64,000 nt of DNA from Marinimicrococcus flavescens (GTDB lineage Bacteria > Pseudomonadota > Alphaproteobacteria > Geminicoccales > Geminicoccaceae), in assembly GCA_029211145.1 (NCBI GenBank), contig JARGEQ010000126.1, forward strand, positions 124,001-188,000, in the 5' to 3' direction. Positions 37,192 to 46,316 of the stretch are shown piece by piece. The notes beneath the pieces are model-generated. The model did not search any database and was not told where the DNA came from. It saw only the letters and a list, made by a program, of their open reading frames with translations. The position numbers were made by a program, and so were the translations under genes. Each line of letters starts with the position of its first letter. Within the stretch, counting starts at the first letter, position 1.

Positions 37192-37890
37192 GTGACCTTC
37201 GCCAACCCGATCTTCTGCGCCGTCGACCGCCCCGATGTCACCGGCGCGGCAAGCCTCGCCCGCTCGCTGGACGGGCTCGTCGGCGGCATCAAGCTGGGCC
37301 TCGAGTTCGTCACCGCCAACGGCCCCGACGGGGTGCGCAAGGTAGCGGCAGCGGGCCTGCCGATCTTCCTCGACCTCAAGTTCCACGACATTCCCAACAC
37401 GGTGGCCGGTGCGGTGCGCTCGTCGATGGATCTGGGCACCGCCATGCTGACCCTGCACGCCAGCGGCGGGCCCGCCATGATGCGCGCGGCGGCAGAGGCC
37501 GCGGGCAGCGCCGAGAAGCGCCCCTGGGTCCTGGCGGTGACCGTGCTGACCAGCCTCGACGGCGCGGACCTCGAGGCCACCGGCGTCGCCAGCGACCCGA
37601 TGGCGCAGGCGGTGCGCCTCGCCCGCCTCGCCGCCGAGTGCGGCCTCGACGGCGCCGTCTGCTCGCCCCGCGAGATCGCTGCCATTCGCGCCGCCTGCGG
37701 CCCCGGCTTCAAGCTGGTGGTGCCGGGCATCCGGCCGGCGGGCACCGCGGCGGGCGATCAGAAGCGCGTGATGACGGCGGCCGAGGCGCTGGGTGCGGGT
37801 GCCGACGTGCTGGTGATCGGCCGGCCGATCACCGAGGCTGCCGATCCCAGGGCAGCCGCCGCCGCCATCGGCGCCGGGATCGGAGCCTGA
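37192..37890 (+). CDS. pyrF: orotidine 5'-phosphate decarboxylase
   Basis: Last step of UMP synthesis, converting OMP to UMP. A 232-residue TIM-barrel enzyme: [11 protein letters not shown] at the start, [19 protein letters not shown] with the first catalytic Lys, and [13 protein letters not shown] with the Asp-Lys-x-x-Asp core. VVPGIRPAG and [10 protein letters not shown] bind the phosphate. Either ATG at 37165 or GTG at 37192 could start it; the GTG gives the usual N-terminus, two or three residues before NPIF, and fits the promoter. First gene of the run pyrF-trpF-trpB-trpA-accD-folC. Confidence 0.93.
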   Translation: MTFANPIFCAVDRPDVTGAASLARSLDGLVGGIKLGLEFVTANGPDGVRKVAAAGLPIFLDLKFHDIPNTVAGAVRSSMDLGTAMLTLHASGGPAMMRAAAEAAGSAEKRPWVLAVTVLTSLDGADLEATGVASDPMAQAVRLARLAAECGLDGAVCSPREIAAIRAACGPGFKLVVPGIRPAGTAAGDQKRVMTAAEALGAGADVLVIGRPITEAADPRAAAAAIGAGIGA

Positions 37891-37892
37891 AG

Positions 37893-38588
37893 GTGGACGG
37901 CCACCACGAGGCGAGGCCGGCGGTCAAGGTCTGCGGGCTCACCCAGGCCGAGCGGATCGGCGAGGCCTGCGCGCTCGGTGCCAGCTATGTGGGCTTCGTG
38001 TTCTTCCCGCCCTCGCCGCGGGCGCTGACGCCCGAGCAGGCGGCGGAGCTCGCCGAGGCCGTGAAGCCACCGGTGAAGATGGTGGGCGTCTTCGTCGATG
38101 CCGCCGACGAGTGGATCGATCACGTCCTCTCCTGGGTGCCGCTCGACGTGCTCCAGCTGCATGGCCACGAGTCGCCCGCGCGGGTGCGTGCGCTCGCCAC
38201 CCGCACCGGCTGTCGGGTGATGAAGGCGCTCAGGATCGAGGAGAAGGCCGACCTCGAGAGCATCGCGCCTTATGCCGAGGCCGCCGACATGCTGCTGTTC
38301 GACGCCAAGCCGCCGCGCGACGCCGGCTGGCCCGGCGGCCATGGGCTGCCGTTCGACTGGACGCTCCTCGAGGGGCTCCGGCTGCCGGTGCCCTGGGCGC
38401 TGGCGGGCGGGCTGACCGCCGGGAACCTCGAGGCGGCGGTACGGCTGGTGCGGCCGCCGCTGGTCGACGTCAGCTCGGGCATCGAGGAGCGGCCGGGGAT
38501 CAAGGACCCGGCAAAGCTGCAGGCATTCCTGAAGGAGGCGGCGCGCCTGCGGGCAGCCGACGTCGCCGGAGAAGGGGCGAACCCATGA
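37893..38588 (+). CDS. trpF: phosphoribosylanthranilate isomerase
   Basis: Tryptophan pathway: Amadori rearrangement of phosphoribosylanthranilate. A 231-residue TIM barrel. The catalytic Cys14 lies in VKVCGLTQ, the general-acid Asp in LLFDAKPP, and the phosphate-binding loop in [12 protein letters not shown] and [32 protein letters not shown] is typical. Start is GTG at 37893, seven bases after GGAG, just past the pyrF stop. Its stop overlaps the trpB start (ATGA). Confidence 0.94.
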   Translation: MDGHHEARPAVKVCGLTQAERIGEACALGASYVGFVFFPPSPRALTPEQAAELAEAVKPPVKMVGVFVDAADEWIDHVLSWVPLDVLQLHGHESPARVRALATRTGCRVMKALRIEEKADLESIAPYAEAADMLLFDAKPPRDAGWPGGHGLPFDWTLLEGLRLPVPWALAGGLTAGNLEAAVRLVRPPLVDVSSGIEERPGIKDPAKLQAFLKEAARLRAADVAGEGANP

Positions 38589-39796
38589 GCAAGCCTAACT
38601 CGCTGCGCACCGGGCCGGACGAGCACGGACATTTCGGCATCCATGGCGGCCGCTACGTCGCCGAGACCCTGATGCCGCTGATCCTCGAGCTCGAGGAGGC
38701 CTGGGAGGCCGCGAAGAAGGACCCGTCCTTCAAGGCCGAGCTCGACCACTGGCTCAAGGACTATGTCGGCCGCCCCTCGCCGCTCTATCTCGCCGAGCGG
38801 CTGACCGAGCAGCTGGGCGGTGCGAAGGTCTACTTCAAGCGCGACGAGCTCAACCACACCGGCGCGCACAAGATCAACAACTGCATCGGCCAGATCCTGC
38901 TCGCCAAGCGGATGGGCAAGACCCGCATCATCGCCGAGACGGGAGCCGGCCAGCACGGCGTGGCGACCGCCACGGTGTGCGCGCGGCTGGGCCTCGAATG
39001 CATCGTCTACATGGGTGCCCTCGACATCGAGCGGCAGCAGCCCAACGTCTTCCGCATGCGCCTTTTGGGGGCCGACGTGCGCGCCGTGCACTCCGGCTCG
39101 CGCTCGCTCAAGGACTCGATGAACGAGGCGCTGCGCGACTGGGTCACCAATGTCCGCGACACGTTCTACCTGATCGGCACGGTGGCCGGCCCCCACCCCT
39201 ATCCCGTCATGGTCCGCGACTTCCAGTCGATCATCGGCAACGAGGCGCGCGAGCAGATCCTCGAGAAGGAGGGCCGCCTGCCCGACGCGCTGGTGGCGGC
39301 GGTGGGCGGCGGCTCGAACGCCATCGGCCTGTTCCATCCGTTCCTCGACGACGGGGGGGTGCGGCTGGTGGCGGTCGAGGCTGCCGGCGACGGTGTGGAG
39401 ACCGGGCGCCATGCAGCCGCGATGACGGCCGGCACGCCCGGCGTCCTGCACGGCTCGCGCTCCTACCTCATGCAGGACGATGACGGCCAGGTGCTCGAGG
39501 CCCACTCGATCTCGGCCGGCCTCGACTATCCCGGCATCGGGCCCGAGCATTCCTGGCTCAAGGACATCGGCCGCATGGAGGTGGCCTCGGCCACCGACCG
39601 CGAGGCGCTCGATGCCTTCCAGCTCTGCTCGCGGCTCGAGGGCATCCTGCCGGCGCTGGAGCCCAGCCACGCGCTGGCGCATGTGACAAAGCTCGCGCCC
39701 GCGATGGGCAAGGACAAGATCCTGATCATGAATTTGTGCGGTCGCGGCGACAAGGACATCTTCACGGTGGCAAAGGCCATGGGGGTCGAGATATGA
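38585..39796 (+). CDS. trpB: tryptophan synthase beta chain
   Basis: A 403-residue PLP enzyme that joins indole and serine to make tryptophan. The PLP-binding lysine is Lys96 in [11 protein letters not shown], the phosphate-binding loop [11 protein letters not shown], and [12 protein letters not shown] the serine-binding loop. Complete and standard TrpB1. Forms an alpha2-beta2 complex with TrpA, indole passing through an internal tunnel. Overlaps trpF by four bases and trpA by four bases. Confidence 0.97.
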   Translation: MSKPNSLRTGPDEHGHFGIHGGRYVAETLMPLILELEEAWEAAKKDPSFKAELDHWLKDYVGRPSPLYLAERLTEQLGGAKVYFKRDELNHTGAHKINNCIGQILLAKRMGKTRIIAETGAGQHGVATATVCARLGLECIVYMGALDIERQQPNVFRMRLLGADVRAVHSGSRSLKDSMNEALRDWVTNVRDTFYLIGTVAGPHPYPVMVRDFQSIIGNEAREQILEKEGRLPDALVAAVGGGSNAIGLFHPFLDDGGVRLVAVEAAGDGVETGRHAAAMTAGTPGVLHGSRSYLMQDDDGQVLEAHSISAGLDYPGIGPEHSWLKDIGRMEVASATDREALDAFQLCSRLEGILPALEPSHALAHVTKLAPAMGKDKILIMNLCGRGDKDIFTVAKAMGVEI

Positions 39797-40623
39797 GCGG
39801 CCGGATCGACGCGCGCTTCAAGGCACTGAAGGAGGAAGGACGCGCCGGTCTCGTGACCTTCCTGTGCGCCGGCGACCCGGACATCCCGACCTTCGAGACC
39901 ATCCTCGCCGGGCTGCCGCAGGCGGGCGCCGATCTCATCGAGATCGGCATGCCGTTCAGCGATCCGATGGCCGACGGCCCGGCCATCCAGGCGGGCAATC
40001 TGCGCGCGCTCAAGAACGGCATCTCGGTCGCGAGAACGCTCGAGATCGTGCGCCGCTTCCGCGCCGCCGACCCGGCCACGCCGATCATCCTGATGGGCTA
40101 CTACAACCCGATCCATCACTATGGCCGGCACGGCTTTCTCGACGATGCCAAGGAGGCCGGCGTCGACGGGCTGATCATCGTCGATCTGCCGCCCGAGGAG
40201 GACGAGGAGCTCTGCCTCCCGGCCCTCGAGCGCGGCCTCAACTTCATCCGCCTGGCCACGCCCACGACGGACGCGAAGCGGCTGCCCGCCGTCCTCGCGA
40301 ACACCTCGGGCTTTCTCTACTACGTCTCGCTCACCGGCATTACCGGCGTGAAGTCGGCGGCAGCCGGCGAGGTCGGCGAGGCGGTGGCCCGCCTGCGTGC
40401 CTCGACCGACCTGCCGATCGCGGTGGGCTTCGGCATCCGCGAGCCCGAGCAGGCGGCCGCCATTGCCCGTCATGCCGATGCCGCGGTGGTGGGCTCGGCG
40501 CTGGTGAGCGAGCTGGCCTCGTGTCTCGACGAGGAGGGCCGGCCGCAGCCGGGGCTCGTCGAGGCGGTGCTCGGCAAGGTCCAGGCCCTGGCCCAGGGTG
40601 TGCGGGGAGCGCGCCGCAAGTGA
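39793..40623 (+). CDS. trpA: tryptophan synthase alpha chain
   Basis: A 276-residue TIM barrel that splits indole-3-glycerol phosphate to indole. The catalytic residues are Glu50 in [11 protein letters not shown] and Asp61 in [21 protein letters not shown] is the phosphate loop and [11 protein letters not shown] the second phosphate contact. Starts within trpB's last codons and ends overlapping accD (GTGA). Confidence 0.96.
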   Translation: MSGRIDARFKALKEEGRAGLVTFLCAGDPDIPTFETILAGLPQAGADLIEIGMPFSDPMADGPAIQAGNLRALKNGISVARTLEIVRRFRAADPATPIILMGYYNPIHHYGRHGFLDDAKEAGVDGLIIVDLPPEEDEELCLPALERGLNFIRLATPTTDAKRLPAVLANTSGFLYYVSLTGITGVKSAAAGEVGEAVARLRASTDLPIAVGFGIREPEQAAAIARHADAAVVGSALVSELASCLDEEGRPQPGLVEAVLGKVQALAQGVRGARRK

Positions 40624-41576
40624 ACTGGCTCAGCAACTACGTTCGTCCGCGGATCCGTGCGCTCGTCGGCCAGAGCAAGCCCGAGGTGCCGGAGAATCTG
40701 TGGCACCAGTGCGCGTCGTGCGAGCGGATGGTGTTTCACCGCGACCTCGAGGCCAACCAGCAGGTCTGCCCGCGCTGCGACCACCATCTGCGGGTCGGCC
40801 CCGACTACCGCTTCCGCTCGCTCCTGGACGAGGGCTGGACGCGGATCGAGATGCCCAAGGCGCCCGCCGATCCGCTGAAGTTCCGCGACCTCAAGCGCTA
40901 TGGCGACCGGCTCAAGGAAGCCCAGGCGCGCACCAAGGTGCAGGACGCGCTGGAGGCCGCCAGCGGCGCCATCGACGGCATGCCGACGGTTCTCGCCGTC
41001 ATGAACTTCGAGTTCATGGCGGGCTCCATGGGCGCCGCGCTGGGCGAGGGCTTCGTCACCGCGGCACGCCGCGCGGTAGCCGAGAAGGCCGCCTTCATCG
41101 TGGTCACCTCCTCGGGCGGCGCGCGCATGCAGGAGGGTGCCATCTCGCTCATGCAGATGGCGCGCACCACGATCGCCGTCGAGGAGGTGAAGGAGGCGGG
41201 GCTTCCCTACATCGTCATCCTCACCGATCCCACGACCGGCGGCGTCACCGCCTCCTTCGCCATGGTGGGCGACGTCCACATCGCCGAGCCCGGTGCGGTC
41301 ATCGGCTTTGCCGGCGCGCGGGTGATCGAGCAGACCATCCGCGAGAAGCTGCCCCAGGGCTTCCAGCGCGCGGAATATCTGCGCGACCACGGCATGGTCG
41401 ACATGGTCGTGCACCGCTTCGAGATGCGGGCGACCCTGGCGCGCCTGCTGGGCCTGCTCCTGCGCCCGGTGCCGGTGGTCGAGGAGACGGCAGTCATCGA
41501 CCCGCCCGCCGAGGCCGAGGCGGTCGAGGAGACGGTCCCGGCCGAGAAGGCGCCGCATGACGAGCCCCAGCAGTGA
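40620..41576 (+). CDS. accD: acetyl-CoA carboxylase carboxyltransferase subunit beta
   Basis: A 318-residue beta subunit of the carboxyltransferase that, with AccA, moves CO2 from biotin to acetyl-CoA to make malonyl-CoA for fatty acids. The zinc ribbon is Cys31, Cys34, Cys50 and Cys53 (C-x2-C-x15-C-x2-C). [19 protein letters not shown] and [20 protein letters not shown] are the crotonase-fold acyl-CoA and oxyanion motifs. The C-terminal tail is acidic and alanine-rich. Starts with GTG at 40620 overlapping the trpA stop; its end overlaps folC by 20 bases. Confidence 0.96.
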   Translation: MNWLSNYVRPRIRALVGQSKPEVPENLWHQCASCERMVFHRDLEANQQVCPRCDHHLRVGPDYRFRSLLDEGWTRIEMPKAPADPLKFRDLKRYGDRLKEAQARTKVQDALEAASGAIDGMPTVLAVMNFEFMAGSMGAALGEGFVTAARRAVAEKAAFIVVTSSGGARMQEGAISLMQMARTTIAVEEVKEAGLPYIVILTDPTTGGVTASFAMVGDVHIAEPGAVIGFAGARVIEQTIREKLPQGFQRAEYLRDHGMVDMVVHRFEMRATLARLLGLLLRPVPVVEETAVIDPPAEAEAVEETVPAEKAPHDEPQQ

Positions 41577-42849
41577 TCTGATCCTCGCGCGGCTGCACGA
41601 GCTTCACCCCAAGAAGATCGACCTGTCGCTGGCGCGGATCGAGGACCTCCTCGCCCGGCTGGGCAACCCGGAGCAGCGGCTGCCGCCGGTGGTGCACATT
41701 GCCGGCACCAACGGCAAGGGCAGCACGCTGGCCATGCTGGACGCCATGCTCACGGCCGCGGGCCTGCGGGTGCACCGCTACATCTCGCCCCATCTGGTGC
41801 GCTTCAACGAGCGCATCCTGCTGGGCGGCGCGCCTATCGAGGAGGAGCGGCTGGCAGCCGTGCTCGACGAGTGCGAGCGCGCCAATGGCGGCGAGCCGAT
41901 CACGTTCTTCGAGATCACCACGGCAGCCGCCTTCCTGGCCTTCGCCCGCGACCCGGCCGACTGCGTGCTGCTCGAGACGGGCCTGGGCGGCCGGCTCGAC
42001 GCCACCAACCTCGTCGACCGCCCCCTCCTCACCCTGATCTCGCCGGTCTCGATGGATCACGAGGCGTTCCTCGGCGACAGCCTCGCCGCGATCGCCGCGG
42101 AGAAGGCCGGAATCCTCAAGGCAGGGGTGCCGGCGGTGATCGGGCCGCAGCAGCCGGAGGCCCGCCGCGTGATCGAGGAGCGGGCTGCGAGCCTGGGAGC
42201 CCCGCTCTTTCTTCACGGCCGCGACTGGGAGGCCGTCATGGAGGGCGGCCGGCTGGTGGTGCGCGACGGCGACGAGCGCCTCGAGCTGCCGGCGCCCGCC
42301 CTGCCGGGCGTGCACCAGATCGAGAATGCCGGCCTCGCCACCGTCGCCGCGCGCCGGCTGGGCGACTTGAGCCCTTCCCCCGACGCCATCGCCCGGGGCC
42401 TCGTGCACGCACGCTGGGCCGGCCGCCTGCAGCGGCTGACCACCGGACCGCTGGTCGGGCTGCTGCCGCCCGGCAGCGAGCTGCGCCTCGACGGCGGCCA
42501 CAACCCGGCGGCCGGCACGGTGCTGGCGCAGAGTCTGCCGGCGATCGCCGCAGGGCGGCCGCTGCATCTCGTGGTGGGCATGCTCAACACCAAGGACATC
42601 GGCAACTTCCTGGCACCGCTGGCGGGGCTGGCGGCGAGCCTGCAGACGGTGGCGGTGCCCGGCGAGCCGGCAAGCCGCGATCCGGCCGAGGCCGCGGGCG
42701 AGGCTGCATCCCTGGGCGTTCCCGCTTCGCCTGCCCCCTCGGTGCAGGCGGCGCTCGAGCGGATCGCGCGCGAGCATCCGGGGCCCTCGCTGGTGCTGAT
42801 CTGCGGCTCGCTCTACCTGGCGGGCCACGTGCTGCGCGAGAACGGCTGA
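41557..42849 (+). CDS. folC: bifunctional folylpolyglutamate synthase / dihydrofolate synthase
   Basis: A 430-residue Mur-ligase-fold enzyme that adds glutamate to dihydropteroate/folates using ATP. The P-loop is HIAGTNGKGSTLAMLDAML (about 47-65), with RYISPHLVRFNERI, LLETGLGGRLDATN and the VSMDHEAFLG catalytic region. LRLDGGHNPAAG marks the C-terminal domain. Its ATG at 41557 lies inside accD, so translation is probably coupled. Last gene of the pyrF-folC run, convergent with the cation transporter. Confidence 0.95.
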   Translation: MTSPSSDLILARLHELHPKKIDLSLARIEDLLARLGNPEQRLPPVVHIAGTNGKGSTLAMLDAMLTAAGLRVHRYISPHLVRFNERILLGGAPIEEERLAAVLDECERANGGEPITFFEITTAAAFLAFARDPADCVLLETGLGGRLDATNLVDRPLLTLISPVSMDHEAFLGDSLAAIAAEKAGILKAGVPAVIGPQQPEARRVIEERAASLGAPLFLHGRDWEAVMEGGRLVVRDGDERLELPAPALPGVHQIENAGLATVAARRLGDLSPSPDAIARGLVHARWAGRLQRLTTGPLVGLLPPGSELRLDGGHNPAAGTVLAQSLPAIAAGRPLHLVVGMLNTKDIGNFLAPLAGLAASLQTVAVPGEPASRDPAEAAGEAASLGVPASPAPSVQAALERIAREHPGPSLVLICGSLYLAGHVLRENG

Positions 42850-42862
42850 AAGGCGGGCTCGA

Positions 42863-43795
42863 TCAGCCGCGGGCGCCGGTGATCCGGTGCCCGACGAGGC
42901 GCGCATCCTCGCCCTCGCAGCTCTGCGAGGCCTGCTCGATCTCCAGCGTGGTGTGGGCGATCCCGAAGCGCCCGGCGAGCAGCGCCTTGATGCGCTGCTT
43001 GACCGCTTCGCCCCCCAAGGCGGTGCCGTCGGCCACCACGACATGCGCCTCGAGCGCGGTGTGCCGCTCGTCGATGGCCCAGACATGGACGTGATGCAGG
43101 CCGGCCACGCCGGCCACACCGCGCAGCGCGCCGATCAGCTCGTCCAGATCGATCTCCGCCGGGGTGCCCAGCATCAGGAGGCGGATGACCCCGCCGATCT
43201 CGGTGAAGGACTGCCACAGGATCCAGGCGGCAATCATCAGCGTCACCAGCGGATCGACCAGCTGCCAGTCCCGGAGGATGATGAGCGTGCCGGCGACGAT
43301 GACGCCGATCGAGCCCAGCGCGTCGGCCACGTTGTGGAGGAAGGCGGCGCGAATGTTCATGCTCTCCTTCGAGAGCGCCCATGTCAGCGCCGCGGTCGCG
43401 AGATCGACGGCAAGCGCCACGCCCGCGATCACCACCACGAGCCAGCCCTCCACCGGCTGCGGGTCGAGGAAGCGCAGCACCGCCTCCCAGACCAGATAGA
43501 GGCCGACCACGATGAGTGTCGTGTAGTTGACGAGCGCCGCCACGATCTCGGCCCGCACATAGCCGAAGGTCATGGCGCGGTCGGATGGACGCCGGGCGAT
43601 CCTGCGCGCCGCGAAGGCGATCCCCAGCGACATCGCATCGCTCAGATTGTGGATGGCGTCGGCGATCAGCGAGAGGCTGCCCGAGACGATGCCGCCGGCG
43701 ATCTGGGCCACGGTCAGCAGGACATTGACCAGCACCGCGCCCAGCACCCGCCGGTCGCCCCCCTCCGCGGCATGATGGTGATGATGGCCGCTCAT
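42863..43795 (-). CDS. cation diffusion facilitator family metal exporter
   Basis: A 310-residue inner-membrane protein. It opens with a metal-binding His run (MSGHHHHH). Six membrane segments follow, with the metal-site motifs LIADAIHNLSDA in segment 2 (His and Asp) and HNVADALGSIG in segment 5. The C-terminal cytoplasmic domain (from about 210) has HHVHVWAIDERHTALEAHV. The family exports Zn, Co, Cd or Ni by proton antiport. The His tail and CzcD-like build suggest zinc or cobalt, but the metal is not certain. Confidence 0.93.
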   Translation of the reverse strand: MSGHHHHHAAEGGDRRVLGAVLVNVLLTVAQIAGGIVSGSLSLIADAIHNLSDAMSLGIAFAARRIARRPSDRAMTFGYVRAEIVAALVNYTTLIVVGLYLVWEAVLRFLDPQPVEGWLVVVIAGVALAVDLATAALTWALSKESMNIRAAFLHNVADALGSIGVIVAGTLIILRDWQLVDPLVTLMIAAWILWQSFTEIGGVIRLLMLGTPAEIDLDELIGALRGVAGVAGLHHVHVWAIDERHTALEAHVVVADGTALGGEAVKQRIKALLAGRFGIAHTTLEIEQASQSCEGEDARLVGHRITGARG

Positions 43796-43953
43796 GGCCT
43801 GACACTCCCTTCAGCCTGGCAAGCCGGCCGTCGGGCTGCGCAATCCGACATTGATGGAATATGCTCGCGGCGCGATATCGGGGCGCTGCACCGCCCCGAC
43901 CCCGCCCGCGACCCGCGGCGCCGCCGGCGGGCGCCACCGGAGCCCCTCGAGAC

Positions 43954-44499
43954 ATGATCGAAGTTCATTTCCAGCTTGCCGAGGAGGACCGCTCGGCGCT
44001 GATGAGGATCGCCCGCAGACGCGTCGCTGCCGCTCCCGGGGCGGGCTTCAGGCTCGGTATCGCCAACGCGCTCGCGTGGGCGCCGCTGGGCATGGCGGTG
44101 ATCGCTTTTGCGGATCTTTACGGCCAGGACGGAATCAGTGTGGTCCAGCTCAACGTCATTGCCGGCCTGATCGCGACCTGGGTGTGCGGCACCCTGGCCG
44201 TGTCCCTCTACCAGCGACGCCTGCTGGCGGATGCGGCACTGCCGCGCGGCGGCCGCTTCTTCGAGCGGCAGACGCTCAGGGCGGAGGAGAACGGGCTCGA
44301 GATGTGTTCCGCGGGCGCGAAGAGCTTCTACAGGTGGACCGCCTTCAGCAGCGTCGCCGAGGACAAGGCGCGGCTCTTTCTGTTCCTCGACGTTGCCGAG
44401 GCGATCGTCGTGCCCAAGGCGGCCCTCGCCTCGGCCGAGCGGGAGCAGGCTCTCAAGAGCCGGATCGAGTGCCCGGTCGCGGCGGCGTCCGGCGCCTGA
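43954..44499 (+). CDS. YcxB-like membrane protein
   Basis: A 181-residue protein. MIEVHFQLAEEDRSALMRIA starts the family pattern; then come two membrane segments (LGIANALAWAPLGMAVIAFA and LNVIAGLIATWVCGTLAVSL, about residues 35-85). A C-terminal soluble domain follows with ENGLEMCSAGAKSFYRWTAF and VAEAIVVPKAAL, the YcxB signature (single-copy PH-like domain). Function unknown. GGAG is 11 bases before ATG at 43954. A longer frame upstream is proline/arginine-rich and looks like leader rather than protein. Confidence 0.72.
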   Translation: MIEVHFQLAEEDRSALMRIARRRVAAAPGAGFRLGIANALAWAPLGMAVIAFADLYGQDGISVVQLNVIAGLIATWVCGTLAVSLYQRRLLADAALPRGGRFFERQTLRAEENGLEMCSAGAKSFYRWTAFSSVAEDKARLFLFLDVAEAIVVPKAALASAEREQALKSRIECPVAAASGA

Positions 44500-44516
44500 C
44501 CGGCCGCCTGCCATGC

Positions 44517-44918
44517 CTACTCGCTGCAGCTGTGACCGAAGGCCGCCAGCCCCTCCTCGAGATAGTCGCCCAGAAGCGGCATGCCGAGCAGGTACTGGGC
44601 GGTCCGGGCATTGTGGCCGCGGCGCGCCTCGGCGCGGGCGTCGGTCCATTCCTCCACCGTGTAGGTGCCGCGGCCCAGCCATGCCAGAGCCACCAGCGTC
44701 ACCTGCTCGTCGACGTTGAGATCGCCGATGAAGCTCACCAGCTCGCTGTAGGTGGCGTCGTCGCCGGTGTCCTCGAGCACGTCGATCATCGCCTCGTCGG
44801 CCGGATTGCCGCCGGTGTCGCTGCCCGCCGGCTCGGCCGGCTCCACCTTCGCGTCGAAGGCGCGTGCCCGCATGATGACGTAGCACACCTTGTCGATGTC
44901 GATGCCCAGCTCCGCCAT
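44517..44918 (-). CDS. DUF3775 family protein
   Basis: A 133-residue acidic cytoplasmic protein. MAELGIDIDKVCYVIMRARA, then EDTGDDATYSELVSFIGDLN, VDEQVTLVALAWLGRG and TAQYLLGMPLLGDYLEEGL-AAFGHSC are all as in DUF3775, a family frequent in Alphaproteobacteria and of unknown role. GGAGG lies five bases upstream of ATG at 44918; a GTG at 44924 is also open. It stands alone, divergent from the channel locus. Confidence 0.85.
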   Translation of the reverse strand: MAELGIDIDKVCYVIMRARAFDAKVEPAEPAGSDTGGNPADEAMIDVLEDTGDDATYSELVSFIGDLNVDEQVTLVALAWLGRGTYTVEEWTDARAEARRGHNARTAQYLLGMPLLGDYLEEGLAAFGHSCSE

Positions 44919-45111
44919 GGTCACCTCCCGTGAAGACGTCGCGGCCGGCCCTCTGGAAGGCAGCCGCCTCCAAGTGAACCATAGTGGAGGCTCGCGGTTG
45001 CACCAGCCGTTCTGCTGCGGCTTTCACACAACGGATGCGCACTTTCCCGCAGCGCACGGTGGAAAGGCCCGCTTTCGCGATGAAGGCGGACAGACGACGC
45101 GCTACAGTGTC

Positions 45112-45155
45112 GCCACATCATGGCCCTGAACGTGCCACATCATGACCCCGGACGT
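45112..45155. repeat. 22-bp tandem duplication covering the start of the MotA-like gene
   Basis: Units 45112-45133 and 45134-45155 agree at 19 of 22 positions. Each has GCCACATCATG, so the start codon context is present twice. The first ATG (45120) opens only a 13-codon frame; the second (45142) opens the MotA-like gene. Confidence 0.9.
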
Positions 45156-46311
45156 GATTGAGTCGATGACCAAGCCGCAACGTTTCCTCAACCGCGTGAT
45201 CGTGTTTCTGGTTCTTGCGGCGCTCGTCGTCGGCGCCATGTTCCCGGTCGTGTGGACGGCCTTCCTCCACAACGTGTTCCTCAACGGCCTGATCCTGGCC
45301 GTCCTGCTCGCCGGCATCGTCTACAATCTGCGCCGCATCATCCGGCTGCGCACCGAGATCGGCTGGATCGAGACGGTCCAGACGATGGGCACCGGCGCCA
45401 CCCTCAAGAACCCGCCGCGCCTGCTGGGCCCGGTGGCCCAGGTGCTCGGCGAGCAGCACCGGCGCGGGCGGATGCTCTCCGCTCCTTCGCTGCGTCATCT
45501 CCTCGACGGGATCAGCGCCCGGCTCGACGAGAGCCGTGACATCGCCCGCTACGAGACCGGCCTTCTGATCTTCCTGGGCCTCCTCGGCACCTTCTGGGGC
45601 CTGCTCCAGGCGATCAACGCGATCGGCGGGGTGATCGGCGGGCTTACCATCGGCGGCGGCGACTTCGTCACCCTCTTCAACGAGATGAAGGCCGGCCTGT
45701 CGCGCCCGCTGGGCGGCATGGGCACGGCCTTCAGCTCCTCGCTGTTCGGCCTCGCCGGCTCGCTCATCCTGGGCTTCCTCGACCTCCAGGCGACCCAGGC
45801 GCAAAACAGCTTCTACAACGATCTCGAGGACTGGCTGACCGGCCTCACGAGGCACGCGGTCGCCGATGCCGGCCTGCCCGAGATCGGCAGCGGTGGGCCG
45901 CCGATCCCGGTCTACGTCCAGGCGCTGCTTCAGCAGACGGCCGAGAATCTCGACCGCCTGCAGGGCGCGATGGCGAGCTCCGAGGACACGCAGCGCCATC
46001 TCCACCACAGCCTCCACGAGCTCAACGACCGGCTCAGCATGCTCGGTGACCGGCTGATGCGCGAGCAGGAGATGCTGGGCCGGCTGATCGATGGCCAGCA
46101 GGTCATCGCCGAGCATCTGGCGCGGCCGGCAGCCGTGCTCGACGAGGCGACCCGCAACCATATCCGCAACACCGACGTGCAGATCGCCCGCCTGGCCGAA
46201 GACATGGCCCGCGGCCGCACCGAGATGGCCCGCGAGATCAAGAGCGAGATCAAGCTGGTTGCCCGGACCATCGCCATTGCCGCGGGTGACCCGCAGCTCG
46301 TGAGGGACTGA
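45142..46311 (+). CDS. MotA/TolQ/ExbB-family proton channel protein with C-terminal coiled tail
   Basis: A 389-residue inner-membrane protein with four segments at about 19-40, 45-63, 138-166 and 190-213. Segment 3 (FLGLLGTFWGLLQAINAI) and segment 4 (GMGTAFSSSLFGLAGSLILG) are the conserved channel pair of MotA/TolQ. The region after segment 4 (214-389) is a long, helical, cytoplasmic tail rich in Glu, Arg, Gln and Ala with heptad character. No flagellar or tol-pal gene surrounds it. Start is ATG at 45142 in the second 22-bp repeat, with no clear ribosome site; ATG at 45166 is an alternative. It precedes the MotB-like gene by five bases. Confidence 0.8.
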   Translation: MTPDVIESMTKPQRFLNRVIVFLVLAALVVGAMFPVVWTAFLHNVFLNGLILAVLLAGIVYNLRRIIRLRTEIGWIETVQTMGTGATLKNPPRLLGPVAQVLGEQHRRGRMLSAPSLRHLLDGISARLDESRDIARYETGLLIFLGLLGTFWGLLQAINAIGGVIGGLTIGGGDFVTLFNEMKAGLSRPLGGMGTAFSSSLFGLAGSLILGFLDLQATQAQNSFYNDLEDWLTGLTRHAVADAGLPEIGSGGPPIPVYVQALLQQTAENLDRLQGAMASSEDTQRHLHHSLHELNDRLSMLGDRLMREQEMLGRLIDGQQVIAEHLARPAAVLDEATRNHIRNTDVQIARLAEDMARGRTEMAREIKSEIKLVARTIAIAAGDPQLVRD

Positions 46312-46316
46312 GCCCC

